A DNA stretch of 64,000 nt from Flavobacterium sufflavum (GTDB lineage Bacteria; Bacteroidota; Bacteroidia; Flavobacteriales; Flavobacteriaceae), in the NCBI RefSeq assembly GCF_004016525.1, contig NZ_SACJ01000010.1, positions 1 to 64,000 of the forward strand, written 5' to 3'. The position numbers were made by a program, and so were the translations under genes. Shown here one piece after another: positions 24,028 through 33,227 of the stretch (the first letter of the stretch is position 1; every line of letters starts with the position of its first letter). The notes beneath the pieces were generated by a model. That model did not search any database and was not told where the DNA came from. It was given only the letters and a program-made list of their open reading frames with translations.

Positions 24028-24768
24028 TTATTTTCCACCATTAGCCTGAAGATCAGCAATACATTGAGGATCTAATTGCGGAATTGTGCCTCCAAGTATA
24101 TTACTACCTGATTCTGATTCCCAATACATCAAACAACTGCTTACGTTGCAATGTCTTTTGTGATCCGGATCTTCATGGGCTGATAACATAGTGGTACCTG
24201 AATTAGTCAATCCTAAAATATGACCAAATTCATGCTCGATTACTGTAGATTCTAAAACTGCTGTGCTCGGTTTATACAAACCACCACTTAGTTTTTTAAC
24301 TGTATTTTCATAAATAACAAATGAAGTGTTTCTATAAGCCGTTCCTAAAACAACCGAGGTACTGGTATCTGTAGAAGATTTAGCATCAGCAAAAAAGGCC
24401 CAAACTGCAATTTGACTCCCATCATTATAATGAATACGGTTAGCATCTTCTATGGCAATAATTTGCGCATTAGTATAAGTTGTATTGCCCGGTACAGGAA
24501 TAGACCTTTTTTCTACACTAATTCCTCCTGATTTATTAATTCGACTGCTTAAAAAAGAAACAAAGTTATTAATTGCTGTAGCCGAAGGTTCAAAACCTTC
24601 CACATAAACCACCTCGATAACCATACTATCAAACTTATCTTCTGATAATAAATCATGTGCTGAGGCTCCTAATGTTTTTTTATTATTCGATTTTACATCA
24701 TTGTCATCCTTGGAACAAGAGGTGAATACTAAAAAGCATAAGGTGATTACAGCAATAATTTTCTTCAT
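24028..24768 (-). CDS. Metzincin-like lipoprotein metalloprotease
   Basis: The 246-residue protein has a lipoprotein signal with Cys18 (LVFTSC). The zinc motif HEFGH is at 179-183 with Gly186 in metzincin position, but residue 189, where the third His should be, is Asn. Further on, HC at 206-207, Cys212 and Met214 form HCX4CXM, the arrangement known from archaemetzincins, displaced by about 17 residues. His206 is therefore the likely third ligand and Met214 the Met-turn. It should act in the periplasm or at the cell surface. It is followed by the barrel gene and preceded by another lipoprotein gene, divergent from a surface signalling operon. Confidence 0.75.
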   Translation of the reverse strand: MKKIIAVITLCFLVFTSCSKDDNDVKSNNKKTLGASAHDLLSEDKFDSMVIEVVYVEGFEPSATAINNFVSFLSSRINKSGGISVEKRSIPVPGNTTYTNAQIIAIEDANRIHYNDGSQIAVWAFFADAKSSTDTSTSVVLGTAYRNTSFVIYENTVKKLSGGLYKPSTAVLESTVIEHEFGHILGLTNSGTTMLSAHEDPDHKRHCNVSSCLMYWESESGSNILGGTIPQLDPQCIADLQANGGK

Positions 24769-24828
24769 TTTCTAAATTTTAAAAGTCCAAATTTATAAAC
24801 AAATTAATTGCAAGTTAACAATTGCCAA

Positions 24829-25869
24829 TTAAATTTGTTTCAACACTAATGTTACAGCACTATTGGTTTTACTTTGCAATGTAATGGTTGAAGCAGTAAA
24901 ACTGATTACTTTCCATGTATTATTGAATACGGTAAAATTAGTATTTCCGGTAAAACCTAATTGTAAATACACATCGGTGTCTGATGTCATACTATAAGTA
25001 CCTGAAGCAACAGTAGTCAAAGCTTCCATAGACTTCACTTTCCAGTCGTTTGTAAAATCAATAGTCTTATTCAAATAATAACTAGAAGCCGATTCCACTC
25101 CTCCAACAATATATGAGCTCACTTTAAAAGTACCATTTACTAATATAGTCTCTAATTTTTTCTTGTTTTCAGCTGCTACTTTCATTTTCGATTCTATATT
25201 TAAGGCTGCCTCTACATTCGCTTTTAATTCGGCATCACTGTTAACAACTTCAGCAGAACCACCAGTAAGAGTTACGGTTATAGGGTATTTTACAGAAAAA
25301 TATTGAGTGCTACTCAAATTAATCATATAGTTGTACAATTGTCTTTCTGTTGTAATCACCACACTTCCTGTTTGTACTAAACTCGCATCATAGGTTAATA
25401 TTGTAATTGGGAAGTTAATATTTAACGAAGAAATAGCATCCTGACCATTATTTTCTGCCTGTGTACAATTATTTACTATAGCATTATATTCTGATTGACT
25501 GTTTACAGTAACCTCAGTATAATCACTCATTCTGATTCTTAAAGGAAACTGAAGTACTACGGTATCTGTATCATTATTAAGTTGTCCAAGAATAGTAATC
25601 GCTTGTTCATAACTCAATTGGTTTACAAGGCTTACACCATTTACTGTAGCACTAAAAGGGAATAGAATAGAAGAACAGGAAGAACCATCTAAAGCATCAT
25701 CTGATGATCCATCATACATGGAAACTCTCTTAATACTATTAGCTGTAGTTGAATTAGATGTGTTCGTATTAGGATTATCTCCCTGAACCTCTTCAACTTC
25801 GCTTTGGCATGATGTTAAACTAAAAATTCCCATCAATGCAATTCCGGCAATCAATTTTAATGTTTTCAT
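24829..25869 (-). CDS. Hypothetical surface lipoprotein (346 aa)
   Basis: A lipoprotein signal ends at LTSC (Cys about 21), followed by an Asn/Thr/Ser-rich linker. The rest has two similar-looking parts (ILFPFSATVNG with SYEQAITIL, and INFPITILTYD with TTERQLYNYM), repeated as VKYPITVTLTGGSAEVVNSDAEL, then a C-terminal beta-rich part. The FP(I)-V/T-V-NS-E repeat pattern is seen in other flavobacterial lipoproteins, but no function is known. It is the first gene of the minus-strand block and faces the ECF sigma operon across 240 bases, so it may be its target. Confidence 0.7.
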   Translation of the reverse strand: MKTLKLIAGIALMGIFSLTSCQSEVEEVQGDNPNTNTSNSTTANSIKRVSMYDGSSDDALDGSSCSSILFPFSATVNGVSLVNQLSYEQAITILGQLNNDTDTVVLQFPLRIRMSDYTEVTVNSQSEYNAIVNNCTQAENNGQDAISSLNINFPITILTYDASLVQTGSVVITTERQLYNYMINLSSTQYFSVKYPITVTLTGGSAEVVNSDAELKANVEAALNIESKMKVAAENKKKLETILVNGTFKVSSYIVGGVESASSYYLNKTIDFTNDWKVKSMEALTTVASGTYSMTSDTDVYLQLGFTGNTNFTVFNNTWKVISFTASTITLQSKTNSAVTLVLKQI

Positions 25870-26109
25870 AACTTACAAATTTAATATTTTATTAATAGTT
25901 TATAATGACGATTTATTCGCATTTCTATTAGTAAGACAACAGAAAACATTTTTTCCCTACCCTAAAAAAAATAAAAATATCAAATATTTTGTAAAAAACT
26001 GATTTACAACTACTTTAAACACATTAAAAAAACACATTTTTTCAAATAGTTCCAATTTCAAAAAAATAATCTAATTTTACAAAACCCCTAAACCAATCCT
26101 ACAACAAGA

Positions 26110-26625
26110 ATGAGTAAGGAAAACAACAATCTTTGCGAAGAATCTTATTTTAGCGAATTTTATATAAAAAATGTGCAATCGGCTACTAATTTTGCCTACT
26201 ACAAATCGGGCGACAGTGATGCCGCTTTAGATTTAGTCCAGGATGCCTTTGCTAAAATTTGGGAAAATTGCTCCCAAATTGACTTTACTAAAGTAAAAAC
26301 CTATTTGTTTACCACCGTAAATAATTTATTTCTCAATACCATTAAACATCAAAAGGTGGTTATGGATTTTGCGAAAGAAACACCTTATTTAGACAGAACC
26401 AATCAAAGTCCCGAATACCTTTTAGAAGAAGAAGAATTCAAACATGCACTGCAAAAAGCAATTGCCTCTTTAAGTGAAGCGCAAAGAGAGGTTTTTTTAA
26501 TGAACAGGATTGACGGAAAAAAATACCGAGAAATTGCCGATTTATTAGGTATCAGCCAGAAAGCAGTCGAAAAAAGAATGTCGGGCGCCTTAAAAATTCT
26601 AAAAGAGCAAATCGAAAATATTTAA
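26110..26625 (+). CDS. ECF RNA polymerase sigma factor
   Basis: The 171-residue protein has sigma region 2 (AYYKSGDSDAALDLVQDAFAKIWEN, read from residue 33) and region 4 (ALPEAQ-type motif here as SLSEAQREVFLMNRIDG, then EIADLLGISQKAVEKRM). This is the FecI-like branch common in Bacteroidota. It is followed by a FecR anti-sigma gene and an STN-containing TonB receptor, so it should be held inactive by FecR until the receptor meets its ligand. Confidence 0.93.
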   Translation: MSKENNNLCEESYFSEFYIKNVQSATNFAYYKSGDSDAALDLVQDAFAKIWENCSQIDFTKVKTYLFTTVNNLFLNTIKHQKVVMDFAKETPYLDRTNQSPEYLLEEEEFKHALQKAIASLSEAQREVFLMNRIDGKKYREIADLLGISQKAVEKRMSGALKILKEQIENI

Positions 26626-26683
26626 TTAACTGAATAGTAGGGTAAAAAACAGTTGAGTTGTCTTATCACTATAGCGAGAACTA

Positions 26684-27598
26684 ATGAAAAAGGAAAAAGA
26701 AATATTAAAATGGCTTAACGGCGAACTTTCCAGTAAAGAAATCGAGGATTTAAAACAATCGGAAGATTTTGAAACACTTGAAAAGATAGCCCATTATTCT
26801 GCCCACCTGGCAACTCCAAAAGTAGATGCGCAACAGGCTTTGGCTGCATTAAAAAACAGAAAGCTTACTAAAAAAGAATCTAAGGTTAGAACTTTACACT
26901 TTAGAACCATCTTTAGAGTTGCGGCTGTTATCACTGTGCTTTTAACTTCGGCTTATTTTTTATTTTATAATACCAACCAATCTTTTCAAACCGGAATTGC
27001 ACAAACAGAAAGCTTTCAACTTCCGGATAATTCGGAAGTATTATTGAATGCTTCGTCCAAAATCACTTTCAATGAAAAAAATTGGGACAAAAAAAGAGAT
27101 TTAACCTTAGAAGGAGAAGCTTATTTTCAGGTTCAAAAAGGAAAAACCTTTAGTGTAAAAACTGCTGATGGTGTCGTAAAAGTACTGGGAACACATTTTG
27201 ATGTCAAACAACGCAACAATTATTATGAAGTAAGTTGTTACGAAGGTTTAGTAAGCGTAACTTACAATGCCAATACCGTAAAATTACCTCCAGGAAAAAC
27301 CTTTAGGGTAATCAACAAACAAATTGAAAAAACGGATGATTTTGATGCCGAAACTCCATCCTGGTTACAAAAAGAATCCAGTTTTACACGCATTCCTTTA
27401 AATCAGGTTATTGCCGAATTAGAGCGTCAATATGATATCAAAATAGAAGCTCAGGATGTTGATACTTCTAAACTTTTTACCGGAAGTTTTACTCATACCA
27501 ATCAAAAAATAGCCTTAGAAGCCATTACCATTCCGTTACAATTAAGCTATAAGATAAAAGGTAAAACCGTAATATTTTATAAATATGAAGGTCAATAA
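26684..27598 (+). CDS. FecR-family anti-sigma factor
   Basis: The 304-residue protein has a short cytoplasmic part (1-80), one membrane helix (about 86-104, VAAVITVLLTSAYFLFY) and a periplasmic FecR domain (about 115-215, ESFQLPDNSEVLLNASSKI, GEAYFQVQKGK, VKVLGTHFDVK). A DUF4974-like C-terminus (about 230-300, TRIPLNQVIAELERQYDIKI) follows. It transmits receptor occupancy to the ECF sigma factor. Its end overlaps the receptor gene by 14 bases. Confidence 0.93.
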   Translation: MKKEKEILKWLNGELSSKEIEDLKQSEDFETLEKIAHYSAHLATPKVDAQQALAALKNRKLTKKESKVRTLHFRTIFRVAAVITVLLTSAYFLFYNTNQSFQTGIAQTESFQLPDNSEVLLNASSKITFNEKNWDKKRDLTLEGEAYFQVQKGKTFSVKTADGVVKVLGTHFDVKQRNNYYEVSCYEGLVSVTYNANTVKLPPGKTFRVINKQIEKTDDFDAETPSWLQKESSFTRIPLNQVIAELERQYDIKIEAQDVDTSKLFTGSFTHTNQKIALEAITIPLQLSYKIKGKTVIFYKYEGQ

Positions 27599-30119
27599 AT
27601 GGATTTTTTATATGTTTTTATTTGTTGGGAGTATTTGTTGGGCACAAAAAAGCACTAACAAAACTCCTTTGGCAACTATTATAAAAACCATTGAACAACA
27701 ATACAATATAAAATTTTCTTATGCTGTAGAGGATATTGCCAATATTGCTATTGAAAGACCATCAACCTCCTTAAATCTTCAGGAAACTATTGATTATTTA
27801 AATGCCAATGTACCACTTAATTTCAAAGCACTAGACAGTCGGTACATTACCATTTCCAGATTAGACAAAAACATTAGTATTTGCGGAGTTGTGCTTACCG
27901 AAGATTCTAACACAACACTTCCCGGCGCAACTATCCGAATCAAAAACAGTCCGGCTGGAGCTATTTCTTCAAACAACGGCAGTTTCAATTTAAAAGATGT
28001 CGCTATTGATGCTACAATTATAATTTCTTATTTGGGTTACGAAACCAAAGAATTTAACGCCAAGGAGTTCTTTTCGACGGATAAAAATAATTGCAAAAAC
28101 ATCTTTTTAAAATCCACAAAAGAAGAATTAAACCCCGTTTTAATTAATGTATTCCTAACCTCTGGTTTGCAAAAAAACATTGACGGAAGTACTGTTTTAA
28201 ACACTAAGAAATTCGGAATCCTTCCGGGACTAACCGAACCTGATATTCTTCAATCCATTCAAACACTACCGGGTGTTGAAAGCAGTAACGAAAGCATTGC
28301 CAATATTAATGTGCGCGGAGGAACTAACGATCAAAATCTAATGCTTTGGGATAACATCAAAATGTATCATTCAGGACATTTTTTTGGATTGATTTCGGCT
28401 TACAATCCCAATTTGACTAACAAAGTAATTGTTACTAAAAATGGAACAAGTGCCGAATACAGCGATGGCGTTTCCAGTACGGTTAACATGACTACCAATA
28501 ACGAAATAAGAAATAACATATCAGGCGGAGCTGGCATCAATCTTATTAGCGGAGATGCCTTTGTAGAAATTCCGCTAGCAAAAAATCTGGAAATAGACCT
28601 TTCAACCCGACATTCGATAACCGATATGGTCAACACGCCAACTTATACCAGATATTACAAAAAAAGCTTTCAGGATAGCGAAATCAACGCTAACAATTTG
28701 GATAAAAACACCAATTCTGATTTTTATTTTTACGATTACACGGCTAAAATCCTTTATGATTTGAACGATAAACATCAATTTAGAGCCAATATCATCGGGA
28801 TTAATAATGAATTGAATTATTCTGAAAACAATAACAACAACCAAAGCCAATCTAAAGCAAGTACGCTTTCGCAAAAAAACCTGGGCTACGGTGGAAACTG
28901 GAAAGCACAATGGACTAATAAATTCAGCAGCCAACTTAGTACCTATTTTTCAAGATATAATATCGATGCCAGCGATTATCGTGTGGCTACCGACCAGCTT
29001 TTAACCGAAGCTAACGAAGTTTTAGAAACAGGTACTAAGCTGAATTTATATTATGACAGGAATCAAAATATGAAATTCTTAGCGGGTTATCAAATCACCG
29101 AAACAGGAATGCTCAACCAAACACGTGTAAGTACTCCGTTCTATTCAAGCACCAAAAAAGATGTTTTGCTAAACCATGCCCTATTTCTGGAAACGGAATA
29201 CAATAAAAACAATACCTATTTAAGATTAGGAATGCGTTTGAACTATTTTCAAAAATTCGAAAAATTGCTGTTCGAACCAAGAATTAATTTCAGACAAAAA
29301 TTTTCTGACCAACTGGCATTAAAAATAGAAGGCGAATTTAAGAACCAAACCACGACACAAATCATCGATTTTGAAGATGATTTTCTGGGTGTTGAAAAAA
29401 GACGCTGGCAATTAGTCAACAACAAAGACATTCCAATTGCAAAAAGCAAACAGGCTTCGTTAGGACTGGAATTCAGTCAAAACGACTGGAATATTGAACT
29501 TACAGGATTTTATAAAATGGTTGACGGAATTACAGCTTCAAACCAGGGCTTTTACAATAATTTCCAATACAAAAAAGCCCACGGAAGTTATACCGATAAT
29601 GGCGTGGAATTTTTGATAAACAAAACAACTAAAAAATACAGCAGCTGGTTGAGTTATACATATAGCATCAATAACTATAATTTTGAAAGTTTTATTCCAT
29701 CAACTTTCCCTAACAATGTAGATATCCGTCATTCGTTTACACTGGGATTTAATTATAATATTCTGGATAATTTAAAAATCTCGATTGGAGGAATTTGGCA
29801 CAAAGGATTACCTTATACCAAACCGGTCGAAGGAGATGAAACCGTACAAAACGGAAATAATACTTTTGTAAATTATGATGCTCCCAATAGCCAAAACTTA
29901 GATAATTTCCTTCGTATAGATACTTCATTAAGCTATACTCTTAATTTTACCCAAAAATTAAAAGCAAGTCTTCGTGCCGGAATTATAAATTTGACCAACG
30001 AAAAAAACTATATCAACAGATACTACAAAGTGGATCCAAATAACACCGAAAAAGCAATCGAAGTCAGCAATCAATCTTTAGGCTTTACGCCAAATGTGAG
30101 TTTTAGGGTTAATTTTTAA
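27585..30119 (+). CDS. TonB-dependent receptor with STN signalling domain
   Basis: The 844-residue outer-membrane protein has a signal peptide (1-20), an STN domain (about 25-95, TIIKTIEQQYNIKFSYAVED) for contact with FecR, and a carboxypeptidase-regulatory-like domain (about 97-180, GATIRIKNSPAGAISSNNG). A plug (about 205-310, LPGVESSNESIANINVRGG) and a beta-barrel ending in Phe (VSFRVNF) complete it. No SusD gene follows, so it is not a standard SusCD pair. The ligand is unknown. Neighbours on the other strand are lipoproteins and a metalloprotease, not iron genes. Confidence 0.92.
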   Translation: MKVNKWIFYMFLFVGSICWAQKSTNKTPLATIIKTIEQQYNIKFSYAVEDIANIAIERPSTSLNLQETIDYLNANVPLNFKALDSRYITISRLDKNISICGVVLTEDSNTTLPGATIRIKNSPAGAISSNNGSFNLKDVAIDATIIISYLGYETKEFNAKEFFSTDKNNCKNIFLKSTKEELNPVLINVFLTSGLQKNIDGSTVLNTKKFGILPGLTEPDILQSIQTLPGVESSNESIANINVRGGTNDQNLMLWDNIKMYHSGHFFGLISAYNPNLTNKVIVTKNGTSAEYSDGVSSTVNMTTNNEIRNNISGGAGINLISGDAFVEIPLAKNLEIDLSTRHSITDMVNTPTYTRYYKKSFQDSEINANNLDKNTNSDFYFYDYTAKILYDLNDKHQFRANIIGINNELNYSENNNNNQSQSKASTLSQKNLGYGGNWKAQWTNKFSSQLSTYFSRYNIDASDYRVATDQLLTEANEVLETGTKLNLYYDRNQNMKFLAGYQITETGMLNQTRVSTPFYSSTKKDVLLNHALFLETEYNKNNTYLRLGMRLNYFQKFEKLLFEPRINFRQKFSDQLALKIEGEFKNQTTTQIIDFEDDFLGVEKRRWQLVNNKDIPIAKSKQASLGLEFSQNDWNIELTGFYKMVDGITASNQGFYNNFQYKKAHGSYTDNGVEFLINKTTKKYSSWLSYTYSINNYNFESFIPSTFPNNVDIRHSFTLGFNYNILDNLKISIGGIWHKGLPYTKPVEGDETVQNGNNTFVNYDAPNSQNLDNFLRIDTSLSYTLNFTQKLKASLRAGIINLTNEKNYINRYYKVDPNNTEKAIEVSNQSLGFTPNVSFRVNF

Positions 30120-30213
30120 TTGTATTCAGAAACTTATTACAAAAAAATAAGCTACATTTGAGAATAGGATTATTTTCCTAAAATCAACCTTTAACCAACT
30201 TAATTTTTTCACT

Positions 30214-30378
30214 ATGGGTATTTTTGCTTTCTTTCCATTTTTAATATTATTTATTTACATCGGGATAATTACCGGAATTCTCTATGTTATCTACAAATGG
30301 GTAAATAAATTTCTAATTTTAAAACAGGAACACAATGACTTATTAAAAGAAATCATCAAAAAGATGGACAATAAATAA
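30214..30378 (+). CDS. Small membrane protein (54 aa)
   Basis: The ATG at 30214 opens a 54-codon frame. Residues about 4-28 form a hydrophobic helix (FPFLILFIYIGIITGILYVI), followed by a charged helical tail (KWVNKFLILKQEHNDLLKEI). It has its own terminator directly after the stop. Small single-span proteins of this kind are common in Flavobacteriia next to housekeeping genes. No function is assigned. Confidence 0.65.
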   Translation: MGIFAFFPFLILFIYIGIITGILYVIYKWVNKFLILKQEHNDLLKEIIKKMDNK

Positions 30379-30382
30379 AACG

Positions 30383-30418
30383 AAAAGCCCTTTCAAAATC
30401 AAATTTGAAAGGGCTTTT
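30383..30418. terminator. Strong bidirectional terminator
   Basis: AAAAGCCCTTTCAAA and TTTGAAAGGGCTTTT are perfect complements around a 6-base loop, with A- and T-tracts built into the stem. It separates the small membrane protein gene from the convergent glmM gene and can serve both. Confidence 0.92.
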
Positions 30419-30437
30419 AAATTTATATAAACAGCAA

Positions 30438-31832
30438 TTAAATTCCTGCTATCGCTTTAATTTCGTCAATAATTCTTAAAGCTAAAGCATCTGCCTGTGA
30501 TTGCAAAGGTGCTTCGGTATAAATACGAATAATCGGTTCTGTATTTGATTTTCTTAAATGAACCCATTCGTTAGCGAAATCAATTTTCACACCATCAATA
30601 GTGGTAATATCTTCGTTCTTGTATTTCTCAGTCATGGCAACTAAAATCGCATCAACATCAATTTGTGGAGTCAATTCAATTTTATTTTTGCTCATGTAGT
30701 ATTCAGGATACGAAGCACGCAAAGCAGCAACACTCATGTTCTTGTTTGCCAAATGTGTTAAAAACAAAGCCACTCCTACCAAACTATCACGACCATAATG
30801 TGACTCAGGATAGATGATTCCTCCGTTTCCTTCACCACCAATGACTGCATTGTTTTTCTTCATCAATTCCACTACATTCACCTCTCCAACTGCGCTCGCT
30901 TCGTAACTTCCGCTGTGTGCATTAGTCACATCGCGCAAAGCACGCGAAGAAGACATATTAGAAACTGTATTCCCGGGAGTTTTGCTCAATACATAATCGG
31001 CAACAGCTACCAAAGTATATTCTTCACCAAACATTTCACCGTCGTCACTAATAAATGCCAAACGATCCACATCAGGATCAACAACGATTCCAAGATGTGC
31101 CTTTTCCTCAACTACTAAATCGCAAATATCCTTAAGATGCTCTTTCAATGGTTCCGGATTATGAGGAAAATGTCCGTTTGGTTCGCAGTATAATTTTACA
31201 ACTTCAACCCCCATTAATTCTAACAATTTCGGAATAATAATCCCTCCGGATGAATTCACACCGTCAACAACTACTTTAAATTTAGCCGCTTTCACTGCAT
31301 CAACATCTACCAATTCCAAGTTTAATACTTCATCGATATGAATATCCATATAAGCATCATTTTCGATGATTTCACCCAAATTATCCACATCCGAAAAATC
31401 AAACGCTTCCGCTTCGGCTATTTGAAGAATCTTTTCTCCTTCAACACCATTAAGGAATTCTCCTTTTTCATTCAGCAATTTCAAGGCATTCCATTGTTTT
31501 GGATTGTGGGAAGCTGTCAAAATAATTCCACCATCGGCACTTTCTAAAGGAACAGCAATTTCAACCGTAGGCGTTGTAGAAAGCCCTAAATCAATCACAT
31601 CAATTCCTAAACCTACTAAAGTATTGACTACCAAATTATGAATCATAGGTCCTGAAATTCTGGCATCACGCCCTACCACAACCTTTAAATTCTTATTATC
31701 CTTCCCATTAGTGTTTTTCAACCAGGTTCCATAAGCCGAAGCAAATTTCACTGCATCTACCGGAGTCAGGTTATCCCCTACTTTTCCGCCAATAGTTCCA
31801 CGAATTCCTGATATCGATTTTATTAAAGTCAT
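30438..31832 (-). CDS. glmM: Phosphoglucosamine mutase
   Basis: The 464-residue protein is an alpha-D-phosphohexomutase. The phosphoserine loop is TASHNPKQWNALK (about 100-112), the metal loop is DPDVDRLAF (about 242), the sugar-binding loop is GEGNGGIIYPE, and the phosphate loop is RKSNTEPIIRIY near the end. It starts with ISGIRGTIGG. It converts glucosamine-6-phosphate to glucosamine-1-phosphate for peptidoglycan and LPS precursors. Bacteroidota GlmM has this length. The gene is monocistronic; phosphomannomutase activity is a possible alternative. Confidence 0.88.
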   Translation of the reverse strand: MTLIKSISGIRGTIGGKVGDNLTPVDAVKFASAYGTWLKNTNGKDNKNLKVVVGRDARISGPMIHNLVVNTLVGLGIDVIDLGLSTTPTVEIAVPLESADGGIILTASHNPKQWNALKLLNEKGEFLNGVEGEKILQIAEAEAFDFSDVDNLGEIIENDAYMDIHIDEVLNLELVDVDAVKAAKFKVVVDGVNSSGGIIIPKLLELMGVEVVKLYCEPNGHFPHNPEPLKEHLKDICDLVVEEKAHLGIVVDPDVDRLAFISDDGEMFGEEYTLVAVADYVLSKTPGNTVSNMSSSRALRDVTNAHSGSYEASAVGEVNVVELMKKNNAVIGGEGNGGIIYPESHYGRDSLVGVALFLTHLANKNMSVAALRASYPEYYMSKNKIELTPQIDVDAILVAMTEKYKNEDITTIDGVKIDFANEWVHLRKSNTEPIIRIYTEAPLQSQADALALRIIDEIKAIAGI

Positions 31833-31876
31833 CCTCTTATTTTTAAAATTTTAAGTAATTTAATATAAATTGGACA

Positions 31877-31902
31877 CAAATATAATAATTGACTGCTTAC
31901 AA
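31877..31902 (-). promoter_or_regulatory. Probable glmM promoter
   Basis: On the minus strand TTG (31902-31900) and TATATTTG (31884-31877) are 15 bases apart, slightly below the usual flavobacterial spacing. The element lies about 45 bases before the glmM start codon. Confidence 0.45.
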
Positions 31903-31931
31903 AAGTCATTTAGAATTCATATTTTAGACGA

Positions 31932-32516
31932 ATGAATTTTCTAGCACACATCTACCTTTCGGGAGACAATGATTTTATTAAAATTGGCAATTTTATGGCC
32001 GATGGTATCCGTGGAAAACAATTTGAAAATTTCTCCGAAGAAATTCAAAAAGGAATTTTACTGCATAGAGCCATTGATACTTTTACCGATGCACATCCTG
32101 TTTTCAGAGAAAGCACAAAACGTTTGCACGAACGTTACCACCATTATGCAGGCGTAATTGTAGATATTTTTTACGATCATTTCTTAGCTAAAAACTGGAC
32201 GAATTATTCGGAGGAAGATTTAGAAGAATATATAGCCCGTTTTTACCAATCAATGCGGATAAACCATGATTTACTTAGCGAAAGGGCTAAAGGAATTCTG
32301 CCGTATATGGAAACACAAAATTGGCTTTCGAGCTATCAAAGCATTGAGGGAATCCATGAGATTTTAACCCGAATGGATCGCCGAACCGGAAACGAATCCA
32401 ACATGCGTTTTGCTTCAGAAGAACTAAAAGAGTACTATTCTCAATTTGAACAGGAATTCATCACTTTTTTCGAAGAACTGAGAACTTACAGTAAACAAAA
32501 ATTAATGTCACTCTAA
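31932..32516 (+). CDS. Acyl carrier protein phosphodiesterase-like
   Basis: The 194-residue protein matches the AcpH/DUF479 family: MNFLAHIYLSGDNDFIKIGN at the start, FMADGIRGK, a GILLHRAIDTFTDAHPVFR metal-binding region and VIVDIFYDHFLAKNW. AcpH removes the phosphopantetheine arm from acyl carrier protein. The helical HD-like His/Asp residues are present. It lies 2 bases before the DNA-alkylation-repair gene and is divergent from glmM. Confidence 0.85.
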   Translation: MNFLAHIYLSGDNDFIKIGNFMADGIRGKQFENFSEEIQKGILLHRAIDTFTDAHPVFRESTKRLHERYHHYAGVIVDIFYDHFLAKNWTNYSEEDLEEYIARFYQSMRINHDLLSERAKGILPYMETQNWLSSYQSIEGIHEILTRMDRRTGNESNMRFASEELKEYYSQFEQEFITFFEELRTYSKQKLMSL

Positions 32517-32518
32517 AC

Positions 32519-33190
32519 ATGTTTATAAATCAATTAGAAAATGCTTTCCAGGAAAATACTAATCCCGAAAACGCATTGCCAATGGCAAAATACATGAAAA
32601 ATAAATTTCCTTTTTATGGTATTAAAACCAACGAAAGGAGAGAATTATTTAAAGAAATTTGGAAACAAAACAAACAAGAAGTTACTGAAAATACCAGAGC
32701 AATTGCTTCAGCGCTCTACGCAAAAGGGCAAAGGGAATTACACTATTGCGCCATTGAAATTCTAATAAAAGAACTCAAAGGAAATTACCAAAAAGACGAT
32801 ATTGAATTCATTGAGAAACTGATTATCACAAATTCCTGGTGGGATAGCGTGGACACAATTGCCAAATATATTTTAGGCCAATATTTAATTGAATTTCCTG
32901 ATTGCATAGAAACAACTGTTGAGAAATTTTCTAATTCGAATAATATGTGGCTCAACCGAAGTGCTATTTTATTCCAATTGGGTTACAAAAAAGAAACCGA
33001 TTTTGAATTACTAAAAACCATTTGCATTCAGCATCAATCTTCTACAGAATTTTTCATCCAAAAAGCCATTGGATGGGCTTTGCGAGAATATGCAAAAACA
33101 GATTCTGAAGCAGTTAAAAATTTTGTTTTGGTTAATAACTTAAAGCCTTTAAGCCGAAAAGAAGCACTCAAAAATTTAACCGATGCCTGA
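32519..33190 (+). CDS. DNA alkylation repair protein (AlkD-like)
   Basis: The 223-residue all-helical protein belongs to the HEAT-repeat AlkD family: FPFYGIKTNERRELFKEI, ELHYCAIEILIKEL, TNSWWDSVDTIA with the DNA-contacting Trp and Asp, NMWLNRSAILFQLGYK and a final FFIQKAIGWALREYAK. AlkD-type enzymes excise bulky or cationic alkylated bases without flipping them. It follows the ACP phosphodiesterase gene by 2 bases, so they share a transcript. Confidence 0.9.
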   Translation: MFINQLENAFQENTNPENALPMAKYMKNKFPFYGIKTNERRELFKEIWKQNKQEVTENTRAIASALYAKGQRELHYCAIEILIKELKGNYQKDDIEFIEKLIITNSWWDSVDTIAKYILGQYLIEFPDCIETTVEKFSNSNNMWLNRSAILFQLGYKKETDFELLKTICIQHQSSTEFFIQKAIGWALREYAKTDSEAVKNFVLVNNLKPLSRKEALKNLTDA

Positions 33191-33227
33191 AATAATAGTA
33201 ATTTAGCACTTTCAAAAAAACACAATA

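Noticed and set aside
27585..30119. SusC/SusD polysaccharide uptake pair
   Set aside because: No SusD-like lipoprotein gene follows; the STN domain with sigma/FecR points to surface signalling.
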